Shown: positions 1 through 9,997, counted from the first letter of the stretch. The stretch: DNA of 64,000 nucleotides from Myrmaecium sp. VS I D KN 1 (GCA_019775845.1 JADQAV010000029.1:1-64000), one strand, 5' to 3'. Notes: a model not told the origin generated them from the sequence alone. Program-made: numbers and translations.

Positions 1-60
1 CTAACCCTAACCCTAACCCCTAACCCTAACCCCTAACCCTAACCCTAACCCTAACCCTAA
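1..60. repeat. Telomere repeat, chromosome left end
   Basis: Ten units of CTAACC type (C-rich strand, TTAGGG on the complement) run from the first base. Two of the units have one extra C (7 bp), the rest are 6 bp and the last is cut short. The orientation (C-rich strand reading 5'->3' inward) is that of a left chromosome end. The tract stops abruptly at a GA-rich stretch. Confidence 0.97.
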
Positions 61-542
61 GAGAGAGAGGTACTGCCTTTTCGTTCCCACTGTGTATTAG
101 TAGAGGGAAAGATTTTATTCTTTTTACTTATTCTAGCCGCGGATATACAAACCTTCGGGTGGAACATGTTATGTGGGGCTGTGTCTACTTCTCTTATTTG
201 CGGAAAACCCGGGAGAAGAAGAAAAATAAAAGAAAGATGAAGAGATAGTTAGGGAAGTTAAGGTGCGTAGGGGACGAAGTGCGTTTTCCGCCTCTGTCTC
301 CATGCCGTCTGCCTAGAGCTCCGCAAGGTAACAATCACCTTCCTCTGGTACTTTTTAATATGACTGTATATAAGCTTAAACGTATCTTTTCATTTTCCCC
401 TCTCGACATAAAAATACTAGATAACATAATTAATTACTCTATGTCTTAGTTGTTCGGTGACATATATTTTTCAGGTTATGAATCAGTACAAAAGAAAAGA
501 ACATCAGAATGAGAAAAATCCTCTTACGATAACCCTGACGCC
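61..542. other. Subtelomeric spacer, no gene seen
   Basis: Unique-looking moderately AT-rich sequence between the telomere repeat and the stop codon of the peptidase. It begins with a short (GA)n run. No open frame with family resemblance and no second telomere tract were seen. It must hold the 3' flank of the peptidase gene, which is transcribed toward the telomere. Confidence 0.6.
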
Positions 543-2951
543 TCAATTAAGATACCTCCGAAACCAATCAATCATCTCCGCAATAACATGCTCCTGCGTC
601 TCCCGGGCCTCATACGCATGCGGCTCATGCGGGAGCAAAACCAGCCGCGCCGGCGTCTGATGCCGACAAATCGTCTCATACATACGCACTGACTCCGCCG
701 GGGGGGTTCCCCGATTCGCATCATCTAAGCCATGCATCAGCAGCACGGGACGAGTAACCTTATCCGCGGCAAAAAACGGGGAGCAGGCGCGGTAGACGTC
801 GGGGGCCTGCCAGAGGGAGCGGCGCTCGTTCTGGAAGCCGTTGGGGACGAGGGATTTGTTGTAGCAGCCGGACTGGGCGACGGCGGCGCGGAAGAGGTCG
901 GTGTGGGCGAGGAGGTGGAGGGCCATGAGGGCGCCGTGGCTGTGGCCCGTGACGCCGATGCGGGCTAGGTCCGCGATGCCCATGGCCACGATCTGGTTCA
1001 CGGCCGCTTCGGCGTTGGCGACGACCTGGGCGCCGTAGGTGTCGTAGGCGGTGGCCGGGTCGCCGATGATGGGGAAGGAGGCTTCGATGAGGACGAAGTT
1101 GCCTTCAACGGCTAGCAGCTGGCGGTTCCGCGGGAGGAGGTAGGAGGCTTCGGATTCGGTGTTTTGGGCAGCCACGTCCTTGCTGGCGAAGTCTTCCGGG
1201 TAGGCGCGCAGGATGGTCGGGTAGCGGGTGCCTTCTTTGTAGCCAGGGGGCAGGAAGAGCTCGAAGCGCAGATCCACGCCGTCGTTGCGCTTGTAAGGGA
1301 TCACTTTTTTCTGGATCTGCTTGAGGATGGGGGGCGGTGGCGGGTAGTTCGTGAGAGCGTCGGAGGTTTCGCGGTCGTGCCGGAAGATGGCGGGCGGCTC
1401 GTACGCGGACTGACGGCTCGTGAGGAAGTCACTGCAGTCGTCGCTGCGAGGGGCCAGGAAACGCTCCAAGTAGCTGGGCTCGACATTCTCAAAGATCGGC
1501 TCAGTCTTCAGCGTGTCGAGGTTGAAACGGCGCAGGAAGGGCCGGAGACCCTCCTTGGGCGTCGCGCCCTCGCCGGCCAGGAATATCCAGTCGCCATCCT
1601 GCTGCATGACCTGGGCGCCGTTGGGGAGCCGTTGCATGACCGGGTCACCCATCTTCGCGTATTCATCGTTGATGGATCGGCTCCAGAGCTCTTTGCGGCC
1701 GGTCTCTTCAGGGTGGTCGAAGTCGAACAGGTGCGCCCAGGTCCAGTTGGTGTTGAGATCGTACTCCTTGAGAATGGTGTGCTTGGCCTCCTTGCCCCAG
1801 ATGATGCCGCCGAATCGACGCTGAGTGCGCAGGACCACTCGCGGCGTGTCTTCAAAGGGAGCTTTCCACTCCTTGACCACATCGCGGTGCGGCTTGTCTT
1901 GCTTCCAGCCGCCACCGTCCAGCGCTTGCACCCAGACCAAAGTCGCGGGTGCGTGGGCACGCCACGTGAACTCGCGCAGGCCGGCCGTGACGCCGTGGAT
2001 CGGAATATTCTCATCGAGTGGCGTTCCATAGATGTAACGGACATAGGGCGGGTCATGACCACGCTCCTTCGAGCACTTCCACACCTCCACGTTCTGAGGA
2101 AAGCACTCGTACGTAGTCCGGTAAGAGTACGGCGGCTGGACGCTCTGGACGAGCACATGCTCTCCATCATGCGCCGGCAAAATCACCGAGAACAGGGCGG
2201 CATTCCCAATCGTGTGGACGTCCAGCGTGGCGGCATCGACCAAGGCGGGCTCCGACGCGGCGTAGTATCGGAACAGCTCCACGTCATGGATGCTCTTGAG
2301 CGTGTCCCGGGCCTGGTACGTGCTGCTCTCGCCCGCGCGACCGAGACTCTCTTGCATCTGCGGGAGCGGGGAGGGGGACGGCGGCGCGCCGCAGTCCTTG
2401 GGGACCAGCTTGACGACCAAGGTCTTCGGGTCCAGCCACTTGAACTCATCGCCCAACATGGGATTTAGCCGGACGTCAGGAACGCGCTTCGGCGTGTCGG
2501 ATATCTCCAGGGTCCACAACTCGACCGCCTCGTCGGTCGTGTTCGTGAACGCGATCCGGGTCGAGTCCGCGTTCCAAACGGGCGCCCCGACGCGGGCGTT
2601 CTTGGGGAGATCAATCTTGGTCGGCGGGCCGGCGTTCACCGTGTCGACGAGATCGTAGGCGGTCGCGTATTTGCGGATGAAGTAGCCGCCCGGGGTGTCG
2701 CGGCGGCTGCGGTTGTGCGGGTGGATACGGACGCCGGCGAGAGCCAGGTACTCTTTCGCCATCTCCTTGATGGGAAGGTATTCCTGCCAGTGCGCCATTA
2801 TGATGTACCGGCCATCCGGGCTCACGTATGGCTGCGGTGGCTTCGGCGTGTGGAGGACCTCGAGGACGTTCGAGGAGGGTTGCCACCAGCACAAAGGCGT
2901 TTCGGGAGGTCTATGCATGCCCGATGGTATGGTTTGGTGGTGTCCACTCAT
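543..2951 (-). CDS. S9D-type glutamyl/prolyl oligopeptidase
   Basis: An intronless 802-residue protein if translation starts at the Met in MSGHHQTIPSG; an in-frame Met 26 codons upstream (3029) is possible but its leader looks non-coding. The C-terminal 220 residues are an alpha/beta hydrolase fold: nucleophile Ser671 in GHSHG, Asp744 in HGLDDANRGT, His778 in LPHEPHAYEARE. The segments around them resemble the plant/cyanobacterial glutamyl endopeptidase (S9D) pattern more than classic prolyl oligopeptidase, notably the GCYNKSL and SPFFAADK stretches. The N-terminal 550 residues should form the beta-propeller that screens peptides. No signal peptide is seen, so a cytosolic peptide-trimming enzyme is likely. 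The exact cleavage specificity is inferred from family only. It is the gene nearest the telomere, pointing toward it. Confidence 0.85.
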   Translation of the reverse strand: MSGHHQTIPSGMHRPPETPLCWWQPSSNVLEVLHTPKPPQPYVSPDGRYIIMAHWQEYLPIKEMAKEYLALAGVRIHPHNRSRRDTPGGYFIRKYATAYDLVDTVNAGPPTKIDLPKNARVGAPVWNADSTRIAFTNTTDEAVELWTLEISDTPKRVPDVRLNPMLGDEFKWLDPKTLVVKLVPKDCGAPPSPSPLPQMQESLGRAGESSTYQARDTLKSIHDVELFRYYAASEPALVDAATLDVHTIGNAALFSVILPAHDGEHVLVQSVQPPYSYRTTYECFPQNVEVWKCSKERGHDPPYVRYIYGTPLDENIPIHGVTAGLREFTWRAHAPATLVWVQALDGGGWKQDKPHRDVVKEWKAPFEDTPRVVLRTQRRFGGIIWGKEAKHTILKEYDLNTNWTWAHLFDFDHPEETGRKELWSRSINDEYAKMGDPVMQRLPNGAQVMQQDGDWIFLAGEGATPKEGLRPFLRRFNLDTLKTEPIFENVEPSYLERFLAPRSDDCSDFLTSRQSAYEPPAIFRHDRETSDALTNYPPPPPILKQIQKKVIPYKRNDGVDLRFELFLPPGYKEGTRYPTILRAYPEDFASKDVAAQNTESEASYLLPRNRQLLAVEGNFVLIEASFPIIGDPATAYDTYGAQVVANAEAAVNQIVAMGIADLARIGVTGHSHGALMALHLLAHTDLFRAAVAQSGCYNKSLVPNGFQNERRSLWQAPDVYRACSPFFAADKVTRPVLLMHGLDDANRGTPPAESVRMYETICRHQTPARLVLLPHEPHAYEARETQEHVIAEMIDWFRRYLN

Positions 2952-3659
2952 TTTTCTGTTGATGGTGAGTCGATGTAGATGTGTAAAATGGGAATTATTG
3001 AGGCTGATGAATCTCGTATAAGCGTTCAAAGTAGATTTAGAAAGGAACTATGGAATAGGAATCCGGCCTTTTTATACTTCACGATCCACTCGCCGTTGGT
3101 ATCCCCTGGTGGCATTCTCTAGTTATCGTGATGATATGTCCCACATTCGTGTCAACCTGCCTCAAGTCACGCGGGCAACACTGCTGAGGTGACGATCGAA
3201 GAGGTCAGAAGGGCGAGAGCAAGGCTGATCGTAATCGCTGCTGTGGTAAATCTGCGCACGTTACCTCTGTGAGTACAAAGACTTCTGTGCTTCGGCGGTG
3301 CTAGGATGCACCCATTGTCCCTCCCACGCCGGCAAGAGGAAGAACAAAGGGACTGCGATGGCAAATGATATAAAAGCAGGAGATGACCTGCGACGACTGT
3401 CCCTCTGATACTCCTCCACGTTCTTCTTCAGCGGTGGTTGCCGGAAAAGCCCAACGCTGGTGCTCACGTCATCCTAGCCCAAGGCATACATAGTAGGATG
3501 GTGGCGACGATATAGGCAACATGTGCGACCTGAAGGTCTGTCTCGCATTTAGTCAAGTCCGGAAGGCTGATTCGATTCGCCCGTCTTCCGAGCTCCAACC
3601 AAAGCTTACTTGTTGTCCCTGAATCCAGAACTTCCGGTTAACCTCCCAGCCCGCCTTAT
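2952..3659. promoter_or_regulatory. Upstream region of the peptidase, no gene
   Basis: About 700 bases between the peptidase start and the decayed transporter. Short open frames here carry no recognisable domain. A TATA-like TTTTTATACTT sits at 3068-3078 on the plus strand, about 120 bases upstream of the peptidase start; whether it is used on the minus strand is unknown. Confidence 0.45.
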
Positions 3660-4500
3660 GCGCCCTAGCCGCGAGGATGGACGTAGCTCAGCAAATTAGA
3701 CGCGCCAGCAAGAATTTTGGTGCCTAAGCAGCCCTCCCCCATCCCGAATAGAAAAATCTGGGTCCGGCCCGTCGTGAGGCCGAAGATAGCGTCGAAGGCC
3801 AGGTCAAGCTGGTGCGAGAACTGGTTTTGGGCAATGACGAGATTAGGGCGACCAGAGGGATTATGGGGAAAGGCAGTCGCCGAAGAAGAAGCCGAGGAGC
3901 GCAGCAAAGGCGAGCAGGCCGGCGTCGCGGTCTGCCGGGATCCTCAAAACAGCTATTCGGATGCCGGTGGCGCAGCAGATTGAGGATATAGAGCTTGTAC
4001 TGTCCAACGCAGTCATGGAGGGCGCCGGATAGCATCAGCCGGAAACGCTAGCGGCGTTCAGGATAGAGAGAGGGTGCTGGTCACGGCCCTTGCTCATGCC
4101 AGCGAAGGTGTAAGCAGTTAACGCGGACGAACATGCCGTAGGTGCAGAGGGCAAGGAGCTCGGCGTCACGGAAGGGTCAGGCGCGCTACCTAGTTACGCG
4201 CCAATGACGGAGGCGATCGCGACGACGAGGAGGAGGAACAGGGTGAGGAAGGCGTAGGCGCAGGCGTAGACGCAGACATAGCTCGAGGAAGCCGATGGCG
4301 CAAACGAGCCAGGTGACCATGACAGGGCGGATGACGCCGCCAGATACTGGGGTCGGTGACGGAGACGACGAAGGCTGCGCCGGATTGGAGGCTGCACCGG
4401 TCCTGAATAATCCGTTAGGCGAAGGGTACCCCTAGCTGGGAGATGCCGGCGATGTTGATGGCAGAGCGGAACTACTGGTTCAGGAGGTTCTGAGAGTGCT
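3660..4500 (-). pseudogene. Decayed MFS monocarboxylate-transporter-like gene
   Basis: Reading the minus strand from 4500 to 3660, pieces of a fungal MCT-type permease appear in succession but in different frames: a membrane-like stretch ending VVAIASVIGA near 4200, then CTYGMFVRVN, FAGMSKG and SILNAASVSG (4040-4150), MLSGALHDCVGQY (about 4035-3997), LAFAALLGFFFG (about 3880-3910) and a last fragment. In intact fungal MCT proteins the comparable order is YGMFVP.N, ILNAASVFGR, LPG.LAD..GR, FAALFGFFSG. No single frame is open over more than about 100 codons and stops interrupt it, so it cannot make a full permease. About the C-terminal half is preserved. Assignment rests on motif order remembered from the family, not on an alignment. 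Confidence 0.68.
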
Positions 4501-4649
4501 ACATCGAGAGCGACGCCATGATCAATAAGTATCGTGGCCGTGGCGGTCTCTGCAGAGTAGCGTTAACAACTGCATTGTCCCCAAGCGCAGGAGTAAGCTG
4601 GCTGTCACTGACCACGGCAAACAGAGACAACTCCCAAGTGCCATCCATC

Positions 4650-6979
4650 CTACGGACCAAACTCAAACCCCCCCAACGAAGGGTGCTCCGCCAAATTCTC
4701 CCAAAACCCCAAATCAAAATCCCACGTTTCCGGGCCCAGGAACGCCGGTGGCCACGCCTGCGCCTGCGCCTGCGCCGGCACTCCCGGCATCTGCTGCTGC
4801 TGCAACCCCGGATCCGGCATCATCACCGGCTCCTGCTGCTGCTGCTGGAGGTGTTGGGAATGGTGGCAGGCCTGATGGTGCAACGGCCGCAACTCCTCGG
4901 CGTCAAGGAAGTGATCGATGGTCTGCGCGGCGCGGGCGAGGAGGGCGAAGTTCGGTTCGCGGGGGCCGGAGAGGGTGCCGAGTTGAATCTCCGCGACGAG
5001 GACGCGGAGGTGTTGGAGCACTTTGGGACGAAGTGCGGGGTCCAGAAGTGGTGCAGCCGAGGAGGAAGAGGGACAGGTAGCCTGTTGCTGCTGCAGCAAC
5101 CGCCGCTGTCCCAGCAACGCGAGCAACAACACGCCCGCGGCGGGGAGGCCATAGTAGACGACCTTCCAGACGAGGTCGGTGCCGGAGTTGGCGAGGCGGT
5201 CGCGCAGGAGGACGAGCTCGACGACGCGGCCGAGCATGTCGTGGGCGAGGGCGACGATGGGCGGGTCGGGCTCGGTGAGGGCGGTCAGGAGGACGAAGCG
5301 GAGGAGGAAGAGGACGTGGAGGTGGTTGAGGCGGGTGCTGACGAGGAAGTCGCGCTCGAAGGGGGGGCGCTTGCAGTCGGTCAGCCGGCCCTCGAGGCGT
5401 AGGTGCGCGGGCAGCTGCTGCCATTGGGCTTCGGCGCGGGCGTAGATGGTGCTGCCCGTTTGGATGAGTGTGATGGATAGGCGATCGGGGGATGGGGCCG
5501 CGAACGTACCTTGCTCGCTGGATACTCTCATGGCTCTCCTCAAAGAACAGCTCCAAAATCTCTTCCTTCAGCAAAGCACACTGAGCGGTCCAGCTCGAGT
5601 CAGCTTTATAGTCGATCTTAACAGCGTCTGGGTCCGCCACCAAGGCCGTCGACAGGACGGTCGGGACCTGAAAGTGGCAGAACTTCCGATTCAAGCGCGG
5701 CGGGCGGCCGAGGAAAATGGCAACGTTCTTGTCGGCGGAGTAGATGCGCGCGAAGACGTTCTTGCGGAGCTCGGTTAAGAAGGCCGGCGTGCCGGGGCGG
5801 GTGCCGCTTCGCTCGTGGTAGCCGAGGGCGAGCATGGAGGAGATGGCGTCGCCGAGGCGTCGCCAGGAGTTGTAGCCTAGCATACGGAGTCAATAAATCA
5901 GTCGGTCACAGCGTCGGCGCGGTTGCTTACTTTGATCCCCATCCACGTAGGAGTGAGTGATGAAGTTCTCGTACTGGAACACAAGCTGAAGATCGTTCAG
6001 GCAGTCCAGCGACAGACATATTTCCAGGGCAACATCACTCAATCGCGCCGCGAACTTCTTCAGCCGGTACTTCTCCTCGTCAGTAGTGTACAGCGGTGGA
6101 AAGAAGGAGACCTCGTTGATAGCACCGATGATGGCGGACAGGAAGATGCCCACGCTCTCCCACCGCACATTCTCGTTGGCAACCTGAGCGATATACGCAG
6201 CCAGAGGAGTGTCCCGGTCATACTCAAGCGGGCGGCGCGAGTTGCGTGTCAGGGTGTCGACGCAAGTAAGGTGCCAGTCTGCAAGCTGGCGGGAGCTCCA
6301 GAGCTGGGCCATGCTGTCGACGCAAGCGGGCAGAAACGGCTCAGCCAGAGCCAGGCTGGTGCCCCGGGCCAGCCAGAAGGAGATGAGATGCCGCAGGGGC
6401 TCGAGAGGGAAGGTGTCGACGAACTGGCGGACCATGTCGGCGCCGTGGGTGAAGACGGTGTTCTTGCTGGGCAAGGCTGGGAAGGGGCCCGGGGTGGTGG
6501 GCATGGAGTTCGCCCCGCTTGGAGGCTCCTGGTCGCGGGGGAGGATGTGACTGAAGATGGCGACGGAACTCAGCGAGCCTAGGAAGCCCGGGTTTGGGTA
6601 CGGGCTGTCGGTTGATGCCACGGTGGCCGTCGCCGTCGCCGTCGCCGTCGCCAACTGCTCATGATCTTGTGGTGGTGGTGGATTGGTGCTGATGGTTCGA
6701 AGTCAGTACATTCATCATACAAAATCACTCCTACGGCGATGAAGTAGATAGGGTACCATACCGCGGAGGTGTAGGACTACTGATCTGTGACCTGGCTGGC
6801 GATCCATCCCCCGTGCTCTCCAGCCTTCTTCTCTTGAAGGGAAGATCACGATAGACGCAGGCCGAAGATCGATTGGCATCTTTGCAGCGAGTGCACACCG
6901 GCCGAGCGTGATCGCATGCCAGCTTCGACTTCCTGCAAGGCTCGCAGGCCGCCTCGCGTTTGCGCATCCCATCCGGCAT
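4650..6979 (-). CDS. Zn2Cys6 fungal transcription factor (4 exons)
   Basis: A predicted 714-residue nuclear regulator. Exons 6979-6762, 6688-5931, 5876-5510 and 5451-4650 join in frame through GT-AG introns of 73, 54 and 58 nt; the junctions give PRTNPP, GDQSYNSW and QRASTIYA. The N-terminus carries the binuclear zinc cluster with Cys12, 15, 22, 29, 32 and 41, followed by the basic KRRRLES linker. The middle (ADMVRQFVDTFPLEPL to LFLGRPP-like segments) matches the fungal-specific regulator middle region. The tail is rich in Gln (LQQQQQEP, LQQQQMP) and then acidic/aromatic, as in activation domains. Targets are unknown. The start at 6979 puts the cluster almost at the N-terminus; an extra upstream exon (an open stretch beginning at 7069) cannot be excluded. 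Confidence 0.85.
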
Positions 6980-7082
6980 CTCTTGTCGGGCTGTAGTCCG
7001 GATCGGCGTGTTGGCATGAGACGGGCTCGGAGTACGGAGTGTTGGTGAAAAAATCTTCGGAGTCTTCCATGGTGTGGGGCAC

Positions 7083-7099
7083 TAGGGTTAGGGTTGGGG
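7083..7099 (+). promoter_or_regulatory. Interstitial telomere-like motif (telo-box-like)
   Basis: TAGGGTTAGGGTTGGGG lies about 105 bases upstream of the regulator's start codon. On the minus strand it reads CCCCAACCCTAACCCTA. Orientation is opposite to the telomere at base 1. It could be a binding site for Myb/telobox factors in the promoter or 5' leader, or a chance GC-rich run. Confidence 0.45.
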
Positions 7100-7398
7100 A
7101 ACTCCCGGCGCGGAGCATCTTCGGTATGATGCCCATCCGAGATCCGCCGGCAAGGCCTAATCTGATGCCTGAGGCGGAAATACCTCTTGCCTCGGAGTAC
7201 AGGTGCTTCATCGCTATATCTTGAGATACTACATCTAAAAGTGAAATCGCTCAATCCGAATGGCAATACTACAGAAAGTATGAGCCCTAGAACCCCTCTC
7301 TCTCTCTTCAAAGTAAACAGAATCTCCATACGCAATCATCTCAAATCAATCCTCTACGCAGCAGCTGTCAGCAGAACTGAAAGGACGAACAACATCAA

Positions 7399-8150
7399 TC
7401 ACATAAAAGAGACAATACATACCAAATCAAACCACCCACCGCCTCCATACGTACACGCACTAGGACCAAGGACGCGAAACCCCACACTCTCATAAAACGG
7501 CAGCAGATGATCATGCGCAATAATCGCAATGCCATCCACCCCCAGCAGCCGCTCCCTCACATAGTTAATATACATCTTGACCAGCGTGCGGCCGACCTTC
7601 TTGCCCTGCCACTCCGGCAGAACGGCCAGGGAGTGCGCAGCGACGGTAGTGCCCTCCGGATCATGGCCAACGACCTCGCCGTCAATGCGCAGTGCTCGGG
7701 CAGTACTGCCCGGCGTCCAGGCAGCTGGCATCCCCATGGAGGCGTCGGTGATGCGGGAGCGCGCGGTGCGGGTGCCAATCCAATGCGCGATGAGGAGCGC
7801 ATCTTCATCTTCCTTCCGCCGTGGCAGGACGAACAAACCCAGGCATGTCTTTGGGGACACGGTTAAGCGGTACAGCAACTGCTCAAGAGGAATGAGCCGT
7901 TACGATCGGCGTACGGGGGGAAAAGGATGGCATGGGAATTTATAACCTTCTCTTCATTGCACCGCTCATGCGTCGGGAACGCGCACTCGACGGCCAGACA
8001 ACTTTTGACATCCGCCGGGGTGAGGGTGCGGAAGAAGAACGCCTCCTGCGGCTGGAAGTCCGCGCCGGCGGAAACGTAGAAGAAGGGGCTCTCAGGCTTC
8101 GGAGTAGAAATGGGCTCGGCGACGGCGGCGGCGGCGGAAAGATCACCCAT
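7399..8150 (-). CDS. GNAT N-acetyltransferase, AANAT/Paa1-like
   Basis: A 227-residue protein in two exons (8150-7947 and 7878-7399) separated by a 68-nt intron; the junction reads NEEKLLYRLT. It resembles the arylalkylamine/polyamine N-acetyltransferase group: an N-terminal FFFRTLTPADVKSCLAVE strand-helix segment with ECAFPTHE, and the acetyl-CoA binding motif A as AVLPEWQGKKVGRTL (a Q/RxxGxG/A-like loop), followed by the FYESVGFRVLGPS strand typical of the C-terminus. Predicted role is transfer of acetyl from acetyl-CoA to an amine such as a polyamine or arylalkylamine in the cytosol; the substrate is inference. The start is the first ATG (MGDLSAAAA). The donor is GTTATA, which is unusual but both junction and frame fit. 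Confidence 0.82.
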
Positions 8151-8862
8151 GACGACGAGGGAAGCGGGACAGAAGCGCAATAATAATAAAGCAAGGTGAT
8201 AACGATGGCACGACCCCGACTTCCATGTTCCACGCTCTCGCTCTTGCTCGGAGGGAACGAAAAGGGGGAGAGCCGCGCGTGCGGCGGTCTAGTATGGAAG
8301 GAATGTATGTACATATGTACGGATGCGTATGTATAGCCTGACTCCTCTCCCCCTTGTCACGCCGGAGTCAGTTCACTTACGTAAGCGCGCTTTCTCCGAC
8401 GATCACTCCGAAACGTGCTGGTGTGGCAGCTCGTCGGCGAAAGGACGGGCTTTCTCCGAGACTCACCTCTTTTTTTTCTCTCGTTCACCCCACATGGGTG
8501 GAATCACCCCATGAACGGGATGATGGTCTCCTTTTTTTTTGTATATATAAGATTGGACGGATGCCCCGAGTTTTGGGGGTTTTGTCTGTTATACCTCCGA
8601 ACTCCATACCCTCTGTTGAAGCTGCGATACCGTTGTCAAACACTTGCTGCTGCGTTCAGCCTTTCTCCGACATAACGAGAACACCATCACTTCAAACCTA
8701 CAACCTACGGACTGCCTCCACATCAACACAACCACAATCCGAAAACCATCCAAACGAGGACAAAAGCGCCAAAAAGGAAGCAATCATTCAACCGCAAAGC
8801 CATCTCAAACCAAATACCCTCTCTTCATCAACCTCTCAAAAAGCAAAAACCAAAAACCAAAA
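8151..8862. promoter_or_regulatory. Shared upstream region, no gene
   Basis: Divergent spacer between the acetyltransferase (minus) and the putative plus-strand protein at 8863. A TATA-like GTATATATAAG is at 8540-8550 in plus orientation. The last 200 bases are CA-rich and purine-poor, like fungal 5' leaders. No domain-bearing frame is present. Confidence 0.45.
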
Positions 8863-9270
8863 ATGCACCTCTACACCTTCCACTCCGAAGGCGCACTCAA
8901 AGCTCAGCCCAGAAACTCACACGCCACACGCATCACCAGCCACACCTCCACCTCCACCACCTCCACCACCTCCAGCACCTCCACAAAATCAACCACCACC
9001 ACCACCAGCTCACCATCCCATCCCCACCGCCGCTGGCAAACATGGAAACAGCAGCTCGCCCGTCGCGTACGCGAGCACCGAGCCAGCGTGACCGCGGCGT
9101 ACGTCGCGCATCATGGGATGGGGATGCGGATGCGTGGGGAGGAGGAAGATGGGGACGAGGGAAGGGAGGTGTGGGGGGTGATGGGGAGGGATGGGGGGAG
9201 GAGGAGAGGAAGGTCCGGGTCGTGGGAGGGGTATGTGGGGTTTGAGGAGGGGAGGAGGAGGATGAGCTAG
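8863..9270 (+). CDS. Hypothetical low-complexity basic protein
   Basis: A 135-codon frame starting MHLYTFHSEGALK after a CA-rich leader with a good fungal start context (CCAAAAATGC). A Ser/Thr-rich linker made from a (CCACCT)n-like repeat is followed by a basic stretch (RRWQTWKQQLARRVREHR) and VTAAYVAHHGMGM, then a Gly/Arg/Glu-rich tail. I recognise no domain. The ordered basic helix between two simple-sequence stretches argues for a real gene, but the purine-rich tail could equally be read-through of low-complexity DNA. A short small-protein gene or a 5' part of a spliced gene are both possible. Confidence 0.4.
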   Translation: MHLYTFHSEGALKAQPRNSHATRITSHTSTSTTSTTSSTSTKSTTTTTSSPSHPHRRWQTWKQQLARRVREHRASVTAAYVAHHGMGMRMRGEEEDGDEGREVWGVMGRDGGRRRGRSGSWEGYVGFEEGRRRMS

Positions 9271-9554
9271 GTTGTTGGAGGGGGGAGGATGGGGGAGGAT
9301 GGGGAAGGGGGTGTGATGGGGGATTTTGGGGGAGGGCTTGTGTTTTTTGTTTCCTGTGGTTTTGTGTTAGATATCCCAGTTTATTTCAGCGAATTTTCAG
9401 GAATAAGGACTCATTTGACTTGCTATACACCCTCTTCTCTTTCAGTCATCTATCATACACCATCCATCATCCACCACGCCCCTACATCTCCTTCCGTCTC
9501 CGCATCCCTCCTCCCCTTCCCATCAACTCCCTCCCCTCAGCAACCATCATCCAT

Positions 9555-9997
9555 TCACCGAAACACAAACCGCCCCCCATCATTCGCCAAACGTTCATTC
9601 AGATTGATATCATGATCATGAACCGAGCCATCCACCTTCCGGAGGCCCGCGCGGAGGACCGGCACGCTGCCGTCGCCCTCCATGCTCAGAGAGGCCCATT
9701 CGGCGGTGTGGGAGAAGTCTGGAAGATGTCGTCGGTTAGTTGTGGGGGAGTTGGGTTGTGTGCAAGAGCTGGGCTTATGTACCTTTGCCGCCCCATTCGA
9801 AACGCCCTGTATACGAAATCAGAGTGAGTGAGATGCTCTTGAACGGTGGCTTGGTAGTACGTACCATCGTTGTTCCCGATAAAGTGGTTAAGATCAACCT
9901 CAGTAGGATGGAAGTTCCCAGAGCCATCCTGCAGCTTGCCCTTGAGGATGTGCTTGTTCTCCAGCCAGATATCGCGGGCGGTCACGTTGAAGGACAT
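9555..9997 (-). CDS. Cyanovirin-N homology (CVNH) lectin
   Basis: A 106-residue single-domain protein in three exons: 9997-9865, 9806-9783 (a 24-nt micro-exon) and 9718-9555, with introns of 58 and 64 nt. The joined product begins MSFNVTARDIWLEN, continues HFIGNNDGRFEWGGKDFSHTAEW across both junctions, and ends HDHDINLNERLANDGGRFVFR. The order (buried N-terminal repeat with xxFHPTEVDLNHFIGNNDGxFxW, then S-xxxWLSMEG.G..LxAxLR, then DINLNERLANDxGxF) is that of the CVNH fold, about the normal length of one domain. CVNH proteins bind mannose-type glycans; fungal ones are usually cytosolic with no signal peptide, as here. Biological role in this fungus is unknown. Confidence 0.9.

Noticed and set aside
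1164-2468. 434-codon frame on the plus strand antisense to the peptidase
   Set aside because: It mirrors the GC-rich codon pattern of the minus-strand peptidase and has no domain. The peptidase has a complete catalytic triad.
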